A stretch of 64,000 nucleotides of DNA from Pontixanthobacter luteolus (GCF_009828095.1 NZ_WTYP01000002.1:935001-999000), one strand, 5' to 3'; positions 51,820 through 61,668 are shown, numbered from the stretch's first letter. Notes: generated from the sequence alone by a model not told the origin. Translations and numbers: made by a program.

Positions 51820-52734
51820 TCAGGGCAAAGGCTTGCCCATCGAAGCTTGCATAACCGAATACCATGCGCTGCGTGTCCATTCGACTTTAGCCAGATCGGC
51901 AAGCTCGCCAATCCGCTGCGCTGTCTGACTGCCGACGATCGGAATGGGGCGTGCGGGATGCGCGGCTACCCAGCTGAAGGCGGCGACGGCGCGCGATACG
52001 TCGAACTGACTGGCCACTTGGTCGAGTGCTTGCGCGACAGCCTGCTCGCGCTCGTTCGACGGAGAGGCAATCCTCCCGCCTCCAAGCGGCGACCAGGCAA
52101 GGATCGCCATTCCGTTCTGGACGGCATCGTCGAATTCCCCGTTTAATACCGGATCCAGATGGAGCGGCGAAAATTCAGGCTGGCTGCTGACCAGCGGAAT
52201 ATCGAGAGCTGCGCGCAATGCCGCGATCTGCGCCTGCGTAAAGTTCGATACGCCGACCGCGCCGACTTTGCCCGTTGTAACCATGTCTTGCAGCGCGCGG
52301 GCTATTTCATCTGGATGGGTCAGGATATCCGGCCGGTGAATTTGCCACAAATCCACGTGCTCCACCTGTAACCTCGACAGGGAGGCATCGAGCGCCTGCG
52401 AAAGGTATTCGGCAGACGAATTATACGGCACTCCGGGAATGATGCCGCCCTTGGTCGCAAGTACCATTTTGCTGCGTAGACCGGGCGTTTCGCTGAACAC
52501 CTGGCCCAGCAATGTCTCTGCATCGCCGAAGCCTTCCGAACCGTTGAACCCATAGATGTCGGCGGTGTCGAATAGAGTTATGCCGGCCCCGAATGCGGCA
52601 TCGATCAAGCTGCGCGCCTGCGGGACTGACACACCGTGGAAGCGCCACATACCCCAGGCTGCGGCCGAGATTTTCGGACCTCCGGCATACAGTTCGCGTT
52701 CGGCCTTGATCGCGGGTAGCGGTGTTTCGGTCAT
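51820..52734 (-). CDS. Aldo/keto reductase
   Basis: This 304-residue (alpha/beta)8 NADPH-dependent reductase has the catalytic tetrad in LFDTADIYGFNG (Asp, Tyr), VLATKGG (Lys) and LWQIHRPD (His), with SNFTQAQI and SQPEFSPLHLD as family blocks, closest by eye to the YdhF-like group. Its ATG overlaps the stop of the sulfoquinovosidase-type gene by 4 bp, so the two are coupled. Reduction of a sugar aldehyde released in that pathway is a reasonable guess, not established. Confidence 0.9.
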   Translation of the reverse strand: MTETPLPAIKAERELYAGGPKISAAAWGMWRFHGVSVPQARSLIDAAFGAGITLFDTADIYGFNGSEGFGDAETLLGQVFSETPGLRSKMVLATKGGIIPGVPYNSSAEYLSQALDASLSRLQVEHVDLWQIHRPDILTHPDEIARALQDMVTTGKVGAVGVSNFTQAQIAALRAALDIPLVSSQPEFSPLHLDPVLNGEFDDAVQNGMAILAWSPLGGGRIASPSNEREQAVAQALDQVASQFDVSRAVAAFSWVAAHPARPIPIVGSQTAQRIGELADLAKVEWTRSAWYSVMQASMGKPLP

Positions 52735-54725
52735 TGATAGGTCCTGGTTTTTGCTATTGCCTGAAAGGTCGCGGAAAAGCTGCTTCCCTTCCGGTAGAAA
52801 ACGGGCGGATTGCCCAATGGCGCGTCAATATCGATCCACTGCCCGCCTTCAAAGGTCTGATTGGTCCAAATGTGGACCCAAATGTCCCCTGCAGGGAGAT
52901 AGACTGGCCAGCGATCGGCAAATTCCTCAATCACCGGGGCAACGAGCAGGTCGCGGCCATAGAGATAATGCCATTGCAAATCGAACGTGTTCGGGTCGCT
53001 TTCATAATGCATGAATACGGGGCGCTGCAGGGGCAGGCCGGTGCGCTCCGCTTCCTCACACAGATGCCTGACATAGGGGGACAGACCCGAGTGGACCTGA
53101 GACATCCACGCAAAATGCGTCAGGATTGCAGGAGAACTGTCGATCTGAAGATTGTCCTCCGGCCGGTTGCCTTCATGGGTCCGCATGACCGGGGTGAACG
53201 CGGCCAGTTCAGACCAACGCATCAACAATTCGGGCGACCGCGTGCGCCCATCAAGGCTGGTGTACCCGCCGATATCGCTGTGATGATAGGCATTGCCGAC
53301 CAGCCCGGCTGACAGCGCCGCACATATCGCGGTGCCGATCCCGTCATGCCGCGAAAAATCTACCGATTGATCGCCGGCCCACAGCAGCGGGCAGAAACCG
53401 CCGACCTCGCTATGGCCGGACCGCATGAAGAACAGCGCATCCCCCGCCGCCGCGTTGGTCATGGCCCACAACACCGGCCATTCATTATGCGTCAGCATGG
53501 GGTCCGATCTATCGGACAGCCGTGCATCCACCGGCAGGTATTCGCCAAAATCGGCCATCCATCCTGCCATGCCCAAATCCAGCATTTCGCGGCGCAGGAT
53601 ACGCGCGGCGAACCAATCGCGCGCCGCACTGCTTGTAAGGTCGATCAGGCCGCATTCGAATTCCCCGAAATCGACCAGATAGGGCGCATCGCCGTCAGGG
53701 TTTAAAACGAAGTGCCCACCAGCGGCTGCTTCACCGAACAATTCCCCGTCGGCGGCAAGATAGGGGTTCGCATAACCGAGAAACCGGATGCCCTGATCGG
53801 CCAGCCCTGCAATCTTGTCTGCCAAATCGGGATAGCGCGTTTGGTCTGCCTTCCAGTCCCAGAAAAGCCTGCGGCCAAAACTGGTCTGGCGGATGCCCGC
53901 CCAATCCTCGCACCAGAGCGCGCTGACCTTTGCCCCCACATCGATTATCCGCTGGAGCCGGGCGAAGCTGTTTTCACCGTCCTTCAGGCCGATGATCGAC
54001 CCGGAAATTGCCCATTCCGGCAATTGCGGCTGTCTTCCGAAACGGTCGGACAGCTGGCTGACAAGTCCCGAAAGGTCAGCGGCCGCGAAAATTTCCAGAC
54101 GCGCCGGAACGTCCCAGAAGTGCAGTCTGTGCTGGTCGTCCGATGTGAAATCGAATTCTGCATAGGCGCGGGTATCGGCGTGCAGCGCATAACGATGCGA
54201 GGAAAGAAATGTCGGCTGCGGATAGTAGGTTGTCCAGTAATCCCCGATGCGTGCTGGGTTGAACGCGCTGGCCGGTATGCCATGCGGGTCGCGGCCGACG
54301 CCGGGTTCACCGCACCATAGCGGGAATTTGCGCCCTCGCAGATTCAGGTAGGACATTTGTTCCCCGCAGCCCCACACGTATTCTCTCTCGCTGGCTTCGA
54401 AGTCGATCCAGAACCGGTTTACTTCAGGGTCAGTGCATTCCAGCCGGATTGCCATCCGGTCCAGCGTCATCGTCAGAATCGTTTCCGTGCCGCCGCTGCG
54501 CCCAAATTCTACAGAGAGGCCGGATTGCCGCACAACTGAGAGCGGCCCCTTCCACGCCAGTTCGTCACTGAAACTGAAATGGCCCCGGTCCGAATGAACG
54601 TCCGGCCTGCCCGAGCCGGCGAAAAATGCTGGCCGATGCGGATCGTGGCTAAGCAGGACCCTGCTGCCGAGGAGGATCTGAAAGCTGTCTTCCGCGGCGA
54701 ACAGCTCAAGACTGTCGATTGTCAT
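52731..54725 (-). CDS. GH31 glycosidase with sulfoquinovosidase (YihQ-type) signature
   Basis: This 664-residue GH31 protein resembles E. coli YihQ over its whole length. The nucleophile is Asp392 (MADFGEYLP) and the acid/base Asp452 (WAGDQSVD). Residues that recognise the sulfonate in sulfoquinovosidases are all present: Lys248 (IIGLKDGEN), Glu273 (WCEDWAG), Arg286 and Trp289 (FGRRLFWDW) and Tyr488 (DIGGY), the so-called KERWY set (from memory of the family literature). It should release sulfoquinovose from sulfoquinovosyl glycerol or plant sulfolipid. No signal peptide is seen, so it is cytoplasmic. ATG 54725 overlaps the GST stop (ATGA). No sulfolactaldehyde or transporter genes are adjacent. 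Confidence 0.88.
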   Translation of the reverse strand: MTIDSLELFAAEDSFQILLGSRVLLSHDPHRPAFFAGSGRPDVHSDRGHFSFSDELAWKGPLSVVRQSGLSVEFGRSGGTETILTMTLDRMAIRLECTDPEVNRFWIDFEASEREYVWGCGEQMSYLNLRGRKFPLWCGEPGVGRDPHGIPASAFNPARIGDYWTTYYPQPTFLSSHRYALHADTRAYAEFDFTSDDQHRLHFWDVPARLEIFAAADLSGLVSQLSDRFGRQPQLPEWAISGSIIGLKDGENSFARLQRIIDVGAKVSALWCEDWAGIRQTSFGRRLFWDWKADQTRYPDLADKIAGLADQGIRFLGYANPYLAADGELFGEAAAGGHFVLNPDGDAPYLVDFGEFECGLIDLTSSAARDWFAARILRREMLDLGMAGWMADFGEYLPVDARLSDRSDPMLTHNEWPVLWAMTNAAAGDALFFMRSGHSEVGGFCPLLWAGDQSVDFSRHDGIGTAICAALSAGLVGNAYHHSDIGGYTSLDGRTRSPELLMRWSELAAFTPVMRTHEGNRPEDNLQIDSSPAILTHFAWMSQVHSGLSPYVRHLCEEAERTGLPLQRPVFMHYESDPNTFDLQWHYLYGRDLLVAPVIEEFADRWPVYLPAGDIWVHIWTNQTFEGGQWIDIDAPLGNPPVFYRKGSSFSATFQAIAKTRTYQ

Positions 54726-55330
54726 CCTGCCTCTGGCCGCCACTGGTCGCGTTTGACCATGACCGCCTTGAACAATTCGGATTCGAGCATTGTATCGAGC
54801 CAGCGGCGAACATTCGGGATCGGCTGGGTGTCGAACCATTCCCGGTCAGTCGCGGCAAATTGGCGGACGAACGGCATGATCGCCGCGTCGGTCAATCCCG
54901 GCTTCTGCCCATGCAGATAGGGGCCGGTGCCGATTCTTTCATCCAGGTCCCGCAGGATCGCAAGGCACGCGGCGCGGTGTTCCTCGGCATCGCTGCCGTG
55001 CCGGGTCGAATATTTGTAGCGATCAAGGTGATGTTTGAATGGCCCGTCATTCATCTCGATCAGATCGAAATCGGCGCCTTGAAGCCAATTTTCCGGGTCA
55101 TTCCGGCCCAGCGCCCAGCGCATCACGTCGATGCTTTCATCGATCACCTTGCCGTTTTCAAGCACCAGCACCGGGACCGTACCCTTAGGCGAGGCTTCCA
55201 GCATTTCGGCAGGCTTTTCGCGCAATTTGACTTCCCGAAATTCGGGTTCGATCCCGCTGGCCGCCAGAGCCATGCGGGCGCGCATTGCGTAAGGGCAGCG
55301 GCGAAAGTTGTAGAGGACCGGTTTATTCAT
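54722..55330 (-). CDS. Glutathione S-transferase family protein
   Basis: This 202-residue protein has an N-terminal thioredoxin-fold domain with [13 protein letters not shown] (Cys12) and [21 protein letters not shown], the glutathione-binding pattern, and an all-helical C-terminal domain ([14 protein letters not shown]). The cysteine active site is as in omega or Grx2-like GSTs, which favour thiol transfer and deglutathionylation. It is coupled to both neighbours (8-bp overlap with trhO, 4 bp with the GH31 gene). Confidence 0.9.
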   Translation of the reverse strand: MNKPVLYNFRRCPYAMRARMALAASGIEPEFREVKLREKPAEMLEASPKGTVPVLVLENGKVIDESIDVMRWALGRNDPENWLQGADFDLIEMNDGPFKHHLDRYKYSTRHGSDAEEHRAACLAILRDLDERIGTGPYLHGQKPGLTDAAIMPFVRQFAATDREWFDTQPIPNVRRWLDTMLESELFKAVMVKRDQWRPEAG

Positions 55331-56282
55331 CGGACCCTTCCGTCATTCCCCCGCTTCCCGCCTCGCGCTGTTTGGCGAGTTCGGTCTGGCGCTGGCGTTC
55401 GGCGTACCGGGCGCGCTGTTCATCGGTCCGTGTATCGAAACAGTTCGGGCAGCTGATGCCTTCGACGTATTTTTCCGATTGCATCTGTTCGCACGACAGC
55501 GGATTTCGGCACGCCCGGCACAGCGCATAGTCGCCCACTTCGAGCCCATGTCTAACGCTGACCCGCTCATCGAAAACAAAACAATCACCTTCCCAGCGGC
55601 TTTCTTCTTCCGGCACTGTTTCCAGATATTTCAGGATACCGCCCTTGAGGTGGTAAACCTCGTCTACCCCTTCGCTGCGCAGGAAAGCAGTCGATTTTTC
55701 GCAGCGTATGCCGCCAGTGCAAAACATCGCGATCTTGGGCAGCTTGCCCTCTTTTTCGAATTCCGCGCGTTTTTCGCGAAACCATTCGGGGAACTGGCGG
55801 AAGCTTTCCGTCTGCGGGTCGATTGCCCCGGCGAATGTGCCGATGCCGACTTCGTAATCGTTGCGGGTGTCGATCACGATCGTATCGGGATCGTCGATCA
55901 GCGTGTTCCAGTCTTCGGGTGAAACATAGGTGCCGACATCGCCCACGGGGTCGAGGTCCGGCTGGCCCATGGTCACGATCTCGCGTTTCAGCCGGACCTT
56001 CATTCGGCGGAATGGCATCGATGGTGCATGGGAAAACTTCACTTCGATGGTGTCGCATCCGGGTAGGGTTCGGATGTGCGCAAGAACTGCGTCGATACCT
56101 GCTTGCGATCCGGCAATCGTCCCGTTGATGCCCTCCCGCGCGATCAGCAGCGTGCCTTTGACGCCGTTTCGCTCGCACAGTTCAGCCAGCGGTGCCTGGA
56201 CCGCCGCCAGATCATCGAATGATGTGAATTGATAAAGGGCCGCAACGGTAAAGCTCTCGGGGCGGCAAGTCTTGTCGGTCAT
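55323..56282 (-). CDS. trhO: tRNA uridine(34) hydroxylase (rhodanese family)
   Basis: This 319-residue protein matches TrhO/YceA, which uses oxygen to make 5-hydroxyuridine at tRNA position 34. It has an N-terminal acylphosphatase-like domain ([20 protein letters not shown]), a rhodanese domain ([19 protein letters not shown]) with active cysteine in [16 protein letters not shown] near residue 190, and C-terminal zinc-like cysteines ([19 protein letters not shown]). It is the first gene of the trhO-GST-GH31-AKR operon and is divergent from the symporter genes. Confidence 0.93.
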   Translation of the reverse strand: MTDKTCRPESFTVAALYQFTSFDDLAAVQAPLAELCERNGVKGTLLIAREGINGTIAGSQAGIDAVLAHIRTLPGCDTIEVKFSHAPSMPFRRMKVRLKREIVTMGQPDLDPVGDVGTYVSPEDWNTLIDDPDTIVIDTRNDYEVGIGTFAGAIDPQTESFRQFPEWFREKRAEFEKEGKLPKIAMFCTGGIRCEKSTAFLRSEGVDEVYHLKGGILKYLETVPEEESRWEGDCFVFDERVSVRHGLEVGDYALCRACRNPLSCEQMQSEKYVEGISCPNCFDTRTDEQRARYAERQRQTELAKQREAGSGGMTEGSDE

Positions 56283-56449
56283 GGGTCTGTTTTCGTGTCC
56301 TTCGTCGGCACTGCCCGAACTTGCGGCGGCTTTGCTCTGCAGCGCGAATTACGCACCGCGATCTTCATGCCGGTATTTTCAGGCCGCCAGATTGCTGGCA
56401 TGCCATGCACAGTGCGAATACGCATAGTCGCATAGGAGGGGAAACCGCG

Positions 56450-56722
56450 ATGGACAAGAATTCAGATGCCGCTTCCAAAAGGGCGGACGCATATTGGAAA
56501 GCGAATATCCGTCTCCTGTGCGCGCTGATGACCGTCTGGTTCCTTGTTTCTTTCGGAGCCGGCATCCTGTTCCGCCCATTCCTCGACCAATTCATGATCG
56601 GCGGTTTGCCGCTCGGGTTCTGGTTTGCCCAGCAAGGCTCGATCTACGTCTTTATTGTCCTGATATTTTTCTACAGCTGGCGGATGAAGCGCCTCGAACG
56701 CAAATTCGATCTGGACGATTGA
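56450..56722 (+). CDS. DUF4212 small subunit of a sodium/solute symporter
   Basis: This 90-residue protein has two membrane helices (LLCALMTVWFLVSFGAGILF and SIYVFIVLIFFYSWRM), with FLDQFMIGGLPLGFWFAQQG between them, the DUF4212 signature. Such proteins are always encoded just before a VC_2705-type sodium:solute symporter. The ATG at 56450 has a GGAGGGG site. A gap of 167 bp to trhO must contain the divergent promoters. Confidence 0.92.
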   Translation: MDKNSDAASKRADAYWKANIRLLCALMTVWFLVSFGAGILFRPFLDQFMIGGLPLGFWFAQQGSIYVFIVLIFFYSWRMKRLERKFDLDD

Positions 56723-56732
56723 GGTCGCGGCC

Positions 56733-58508
56733 ATGACAACGCAAACCCTGATTTACATTTTCGTCGGCCTCAGCTTCGCGCTGTATATCGGCATTGCCAT
56801 CTGGTCGCGGGCCGGATCAACCCGGGAATTCTATGTCGCGGGCGGCGGCGTCCACCCGGTGGTAAACGGGATGGCGACGGCTGCCGACTGGATGAGCGCG
56901 GCATCATTTATCTCCATGGCCGGTCTGATCGCGTTTCTGGGATATGACGGTTCGGTCTATCTCATGGGGTGGACGGGCGGATATGTCATGCTCGCACTGT
57001 TGCTGGCGCCCTATCTGCGCAAATTCGGCGAGTTCACCGTGCCTGATTTCATCGGGACGCGGTTCTATTCAAAGGCCGCGCGAACTGTCGCGGTAATCTG
57101 TCTGATATTCATCAGTTTCACCTATATTGCGGGGCAAATGCGCGGTGTCGGCATCGTGTTTTCGCGCTTCCTCGATGTGGAGGTGGAAATCGGCGTTGTC
57201 ATCGGGATGGCGATCGTTTTCGTCTATGCCGTGCTGGGCGGGATGAAGGGGATCACCTACACCCAAGTAGCGCAATATTGCGTTATGATTTTTGCCTATC
57301 TGGTTCCGGCAATCTTCATTTCGCTGCTGATCACCGGCAATCCCGTGCCGCAGCTCGGGCTTGGCTCCGTGGTCAATGACGGATCCGGACTTACCGTGTT
57401 GCAGAAGCTTGACGAATCTCTGCAAATGATGGGCTTCGGAGCATATACGCAGGGCAGCAAATCGGCGGTCGACGTGTTCTGCATCACCGCGGCGCTGATG
57501 GTGGGCACAGCGGGACTGCCGCATGTCATTGTCAGGTTCTTCACCGTTCCCAAGGCCTCGGATGCGCGCCGGTCGGCCGGGTGGGCGCTGGTCTTTATCG
57601 CTTTGCTCTATACGACCGCGCCCGCAGTTGCTGCTTTTGCACGCATCAACTTCAACGATTCCGTCCATCAGACGGCCTATCAGGATGCCCCCGCCTGGTT
57701 CACCAATTGGGAGGCGAACAATCTGATCGCCTGGCAGGACAAGAACGGCGACGGGGTGATGCAAGTCGCCAGCGGTGACGCGTTTGAAGGCGCGCCTGAA
57801 TATCTCGAACAAACAGGTCCCAGCGGTGAACGGCTGCTGGCGAATGCGCCTGGCGCGGGCAGTGATAACGAAGTCTATGTCGACAGGGACATCATGGTGC
57901 TGGCCAATCCCGAGATCGCCAATCTGCCCGGCTGGGTCATCGCGCTCGTTGCCGCAGGCGGGTTGGCTGCGGCGCTATCGACCGCGGCGGGCCTGCTGTT
58001 GGTAATTTCTGCAGCGGTCAGCCACGATCTTCTGAAATCGACATTCCGGCCCGAGATTTCGGAAAAGGGTGAATTGCGTGCAGCCCGCCTCGCCGCCAGC
58101 GCGGCAATCATCGTTGCCGGTTTCCTCGGGATATACCCTCCCGGCTGGGTTGCTCAGGTGGTTGCATTCGCATTTGGATTGGCGGCAGCATCGCTGTTTC
58201 CAGCGATCTTCATGGGGATATTCACAAAATCGATGAACCGGGAGGGCGCGATCGCGGGGATGGTCAGCGGGCTTGCTTTCACCTTCCTTTATATTGCCTA
58301 TTTCAAGCTTTGGGCCCCGCAGGCCAATGTGGCGGCGAACTGGCTTCTGGGTATCTCTCCGGAGGGGATCGGCATAATCGGTATGCTGATCAATTTCAGC
58401 GTAGCCATCATCGTCGCCAAATTTACCCCGCCTCCACCGCAAGAAGTTGGTCAGCTGGTCGAAATGATCAGGGTACCGCGCGGCGCACGTCAGGCCAGGG
58501 AACACTGA
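56733..58508 (+). CDS. Sodium:solute symporter (VC_2705/ActP-like)
   Basis: This 591-residue protein of the SSS family has about 13 membrane helices. Landmarks are EFYVAGGGVHPVVNGMATAADWMSAASF near residue 30 (substrate and first sodium region), GTAGLPHVIVRFFTVP near residue 258, and GGLAAALSTAAGLLLVISAAVSHDL near residue 408. An insert at residues 310-395 (WQDKNGDGVMQVASGDAF) is extracytoplasmic with a calcium-like loop. Relatives carry acetate and other short carboxylates; the substrate here is not fixed. It follows the DUF4212 gene by 10 bp. Confidence 0.93.
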   Translation: MTTQTLIYIFVGLSFALYIGIAIWSRAGSTREFYVAGGGVHPVVNGMATAADWMSAASFISMAGLIAFLGYDGSVYLMGWTGGYVMLALLLAPYLRKFGEFTVPDFIGTRFYSKAARTVAVICLIFISFTYIAGQMRGVGIVFSRFLDVEVEIGVVIGMAIVFVYAVLGGMKGITYTQVAQYCVMIFAYLVPAIFISLLITGNPVPQLGLGSVVNDGSGLTVLQKLDESLQMMGFGAYTQGSKSAVDVFCITAALMVGTAGLPHVIVRFFTVPKASDARRSAGWALVFIALLYTTAPAVAAFARINFNDSVHQTAYQDAPAWFTNWEANNLIAWQDKNGDGVMQVASGDAFEGAPEYLEQTGPSGERLLANAPGAGSDNEVYVDRDIMVLANPEIANLPGWVIALVAAGGLAAALSTAAGLLLVISAAVSHDLLKSTFRPEISEKGELRAARLAASAAIIVAGFLGIYPPGWVAQVVAFAFGLAAASLFPAIFMGIFTKSMNREGAIAGMVSGLAFTFLYIAYFKLWAPQANVAANWLLGISPEGIGIIGMLINFSVAIIVAKFTPPPPQEVGQLVEMIRVPRGARQAREH

Positions 58509-58548
58509 TCGAGCAAGGGATTTGCGCTTTGCCGTCCTGTGACTGTGG

Positions 58549-59154
58549 TTAGCTGACCAACTTCAACCGCGGAATGTCGCGATTGTTCGCGGGCTCCGGT
58601 GCGGCGCTGCTCTGGTTCTGCGCCTCCATCCAGCCGCGCAGTTTCCGGCGCGCATAATGTAGCCGCGTTTTGACCGTGTTTACGCTGCAATCGGTCGCTT
58701 GCGCGATTTCCTGCAATGGCATCGCCTCGAAATAGCAGAGCACGACAGCTTCCCTCTGATCCAAGTTCAGAATTGCCAGTGCGCTGCGAAGCCAGCGACT
58801 ATCATCATCGATCATCGCCGCTTCTTCAGGATTTGGGGCCTGATCCTCATAGTGTTCAAAGAATGCGCTTTCCTGGCTCGTCTCGCGGCTTGCCGGTTTG
58901 CGCAGGTAATCAATCGCCTTGTTACGCACGATCCGCCTGATCCACGCAGGCGCATTGTTGATGTCCTTGAACTTGCCTGCAAGCCGCCAGATATCGGTGA
59001 ATGCCTCGTCCACCACGTCTTCGGCGGTGCTGAAGTCACCCTTCAGGATCGCAGCAGCATGAGCCATCATCGCTGGTCTGACTTCTCGGTAGAGCCGGGT
59101 GAATGCAGCGCGATCCCCTCTGCCGATTGCCCTCAATAGCGCGCCGCTATCCAT
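58549..59154 (-). CDS. ECF-type RNA polymerase sigma factor
   Basis: This 201-residue sigma factor has region 2 (AFTRLYREVRPAMMAHAAAIL, AEDVVDEAFTDIWRLAGKF) and region 4 (LNLDQREAVVLCYFEAMPLQEIAQATDCSVNTVKTRLHYARRKL). No zinc-binding anti-sigma gene follows. Instead, the gene upstream on the same strand, overlapping by 8 bp, encodes a methyltransferase-like protein. An acidic linker (EHYEDQAPNPEEAAMIDDDS) joins the two regions. Confidence 0.92.
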   Translation of the reverse strand: MDSGALLRAIGRGDRAAFTRLYREVRPAMMAHAAAILKGDFSTAEDVVDEAFTDIWRLAGKFKDINNAPAWIRRIVRNKAIDYLRKPASRETSQESAFFEHYEDQAPNPEEAAMIDDDSRWLRSALAILNLDQREAVVLCYFEAMPLQEIAQATDCSVNTVKTRLHYARRKLRGWMEAQNQSSAAPEPANNRDIPRLKLVS

Positions 59155-59866
59155 CGAAGATATCCAGCCCGTCCGCGTCTCGCTCTGAGACGGACAACAC
59201 GCCCCAGATCAGGCAATCACTCGCGTCCCGGAAATGTTTGAGAGCCAGCCCGGCTTCTGCCGCCACCTGCGATAGCGTATCTTCATCGTGGCAAAATGGC
59301 TGAACGCCATTGCAGACATACTGCCATCCAATGCCGAAATAACCCGGCACCAGACTGGAAATCAGGATGGTCCCGCCAGATGCGAGTTTGGCCTTCAGCG
59401 CGCTTAGCTCGGCAATCAATTCTTGTTCCGTGCATTTGTCGGGGAGGTGCGGTGCCGCGATCAAATCGCATGAACCGTCCTGCTCCGTGCCGTCTGCAAA
59501 ACTGATGAGCTTTCCGCTTTTGATCGCCTGTCTTAGCGCCTGCTCGGTCAACTTCGCCCGGGCCGCTCTTGCGCGGTTGCCTGAAAATTCATCGACTGCA
59601 TTTGTCAGCGCCGAGCTTTGCGGGAACGCTGCTGGCGACCGTGCAGGCGGCGGGGCCTCCGATCCTTCAACCGGCGGGCTGTAGCTGAGCAGGTCCCGCA
59701 AAGGGTGCCGCTTGAGATCGAGGCGCCAGCGTTTGAGATCACCTCCACTTGCAAGAATTCCGTCGAAGACACCTGCAAGCATGAGTGTGCCCTGTTTGAT
59801 CTGGCCGGCCTCGAACTGCGTGAGGACCTGATCATAAATGCGGAATGGATAGGTTTGATGGGTCAT
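59147..59866 (-). CDS. Degenerate methyltransferase-like protein coupled to the sigma factor
   Basis: I cannot name this 239-residue protein with certainty. The second half (CDLIAAPHLPDKCTEQELIAELSALKAKLASGGTILISSLVPG in pattern) resembles strands 4 and 5 of a class I SAM methyltransferase, but no GxGxG SAM-binding loop is visible in the first half, which is polar and has a proline-rich linker (SEAPPPARSPAAF). It has no membrane segment. The 8-bp overlap with the sigma gene suggests a partner or regulator of that sigma factor. Confidence 0.65.
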   Translation of the reverse strand: MTHQTYPFRIYDQVLTQFEAGQIKQGTLMLAGVFDGILASGGDLKRWRLDLKRHPLRDLLSYSPPVEGSEAPPPARSPAAFPQSSALTNAVDEFSGNRARAARAKLTEQALRQAIKSGKLISFADGTEQDGSCDLIAAPHLPDKCTEQELIAELSALKAKLASGGTILISSLVPGYFGIGWQYVCNGVQPFCHDEDTLSQVAAEAGLALKHFRDASDCLIWGVLSVSERDADGLDIFDG

Positions 59867-59970
59867 AATGGCTGCAGGGATATCGGTGAGGCATCCGACC
59901 GGCGTCCCAGCAGCGTTCCAAATGCGTGAAAAAGTTGCCCTTTAACCATGTTACCTGCTATTTGGGCTGC

Positions 59971-61668
59971 ATGAGGAGTACGAGGGCAACTCCTGATCAG
60001 GGGGCACTATTTCGTTTGACGCTGTTGGGGCCGTTCGGCCTGAACGGTGCCGATGGCAATCGTGTCGCTGTGACCAGCAAGCGCGGGCAGGCGCTGCTCG
60101 CGATCCTTGCGACATCGCCGCGCGGGGAAAGATCGCGCAGTTGGCTGGAAAGCACGCTGTGGTGTGCGAAGCCGTCCGAACAGGCCAAGGCCAGCCTGCG
60201 CAAAGAACTTTCGAACCTTAAAAAGGCCGTCAACGGGTCGGAGCCGGCACTTTTGCAGGCTGACAGTAGCCGGGTTTGGGTGGATACGGACCAGCTTTGG
60301 ATCGATGTCTTCCAAAATACCGGGTCCACTGGCGAAGAATTCCTCGAAGGAATGGACATTGCTGGGGAGGAGGCATTCGAAGACTGGCTGCGGGAGAAAC
60401 GCAGCGAGTTGAGCGGCTCCTCCGACGGTTCCAGCCTGCCGGCTCAGGCAGATGCAGGGTTGGATGCCTCTGAAGTCAAGCCGACCAAGCTGGCCATTGC
60501 TGTGCTGCCGATCCGGATGGAACCGCCCAAACCCGAGCTGGAGTTCGCAGCGTATGGGTTTGGCGAAGAATTGATCAATCGCCTGTCACGGCTTCGCTGG
60601 TTGCCGGTTATTGCTCGCAGTTCCAGTTTTGCCTTGGCACCGGAACTGACCGACCCCGTCGCTGCCGGCCAGGCATTGGGCGCGCGGTATATCGTGGAAG
60701 GGAGCCTGCGTTCGTCTGGGTCCGGCTTTCGCTTGTCCATCGGTCTGGCTGATGCTGAAAGCGGTCAGACTTTGTGGAACGAGGCAATAGTACTCAAGGC
60801 AATTGAAGACCCCGATGCAATCGAGGCGACGCTGGATGGTCTGACCGCCGCGCTGGATCACAGGATCGACCACAGTGAGCAATTGCGCGCTATCGGAACG
60901 ACGGACCGCAATCCGGACTTGCTGCAGTTGATCTGGAAGGCGCGCTGGCATCTCGTCAGGTTGACCGATGAGGATATCGCAATCGCGGAAGGTCTTCTCG
61001 ATCAGGCGGCAGAGCTGCAACCCAATTCATCTGAAGTCATGATCGAACGGGCATGGCTGACTGTCAGGAAGCTTTGGCTCAGTCGCGGGTCAGAGGAACA
61101 AATTCGTGCGCTGCGCAAGTCCGCCCAGGCAGCGATATTTGCCGATCCCAGCGATGCCCGCGGGCATATGATTGCTGGCATTGCGGAGTTCTGGCTGCAT
61201 CAGCCGCTCCGCGCAGAAGGGTTGCTGCGCCGCGCCGTGGAATTGAACCCGAGCCTGGTGATGGCGCATGCCCAGCTGGGCAGTTCGCTCTACCACAAGG
61301 GCGAGACCGAAGAGGCCATCGAAACGCTCGAGACGGCTATTCGTCTTAGCCCCAACGATTTCGATCTGTTTTTCACCGAAGGCGAATTGGCGATGGCCCA
61401 TTTGACCGAAGGCAATCTGGAAGAATCGATTGTCCATGCTGAGGCTTCGCTGTCGCGCAGAGCGGCCTATTGGTCATCCCATGTGGCCCGGATCAATGCT
61501 CTCGCCGGCCTGAACCGAATGACGGAGGCAAAAGCTGCTTATGCGGAAATGCTGGCAGCCCAGCCCAAATTCAAACCGCATTTCATCGACTGGCTTCCCT
61601 ACCTCGATGTGTCGCGCAACGCCGCGCTGAAAGATGGATTGAACCAGGCTGCGACTTACACCGACTAA
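59971..61668 (+). CDS. SARP-type winged-helix regulator with TolB-N and TPR domains
   Basis: This 565-residue protein starts with an OmpR/SARP-like winged helix (FRLTLLGPFGLNGADGN, SKRGQALLAILATSPRGERSR, LESTLWCAKPSEQAKASLRKELSNLKKAV), followed by a short BTAD-like part, a TolB amino-terminal-like domain (IAVLPIRMEPPKPELEFAAYGFGEELINRL near residue 172) and TPR repeats from about 300 (AEGLLRRAVELNPSLVMAHAQLGSSLYHKG). It would bind DNA and sense a ligand or partner through the TPR part. ATG 59971 is preferred; GTG 59926 would add 15 residues. The P450 fusion gene starts 30 bp downstream. Confidence 0.87.
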   Translation: MRSTRATPDQGALFRLTLLGPFGLNGADGNRVAVTSKRGQALLAILATSPRGERSRSWLESTLWCAKPSEQAKASLRKELSNLKKAVNGSEPALLQADSSRVWVDTDQLWIDVFQNTGSTGEEFLEGMDIAGEEAFEDWLREKRSELSGSSDGSSLPAQADAGLDASEVKPTKLAIAVLPIRMEPPKPELEFAAYGFGEELINRLSRLRWLPVIARSSSFALAPELTDPVAAGQALGARYIVEGSLRSSGSGFRLSIGLADAESGQTLWNEAIVLKAIEDPDAIEATLDGLTAALDHRIDHSEQLRAIGTTDRNPDLLQLIWKARWHLVRLTDEDIAIAEGLLDQAAELQPNSSEVMIERAWLTVRKLWLSRGSEEQIRALRKSAQAAIFADPSDARGHMIAGIAEFWLHQPLRAEGLLRRAVELNPSLVMAHAQLGSSLYHKGETEEAIETLETAIRLSPNDFDLFFTEGELAMAHLTEGNLEESIVHAEASLSRRAAYWSSHVARINALAGLNRMTEAKAAYAEMLAAQPKFKPHFIDWLPYLDVSRNAALKDGLNQAATYTD

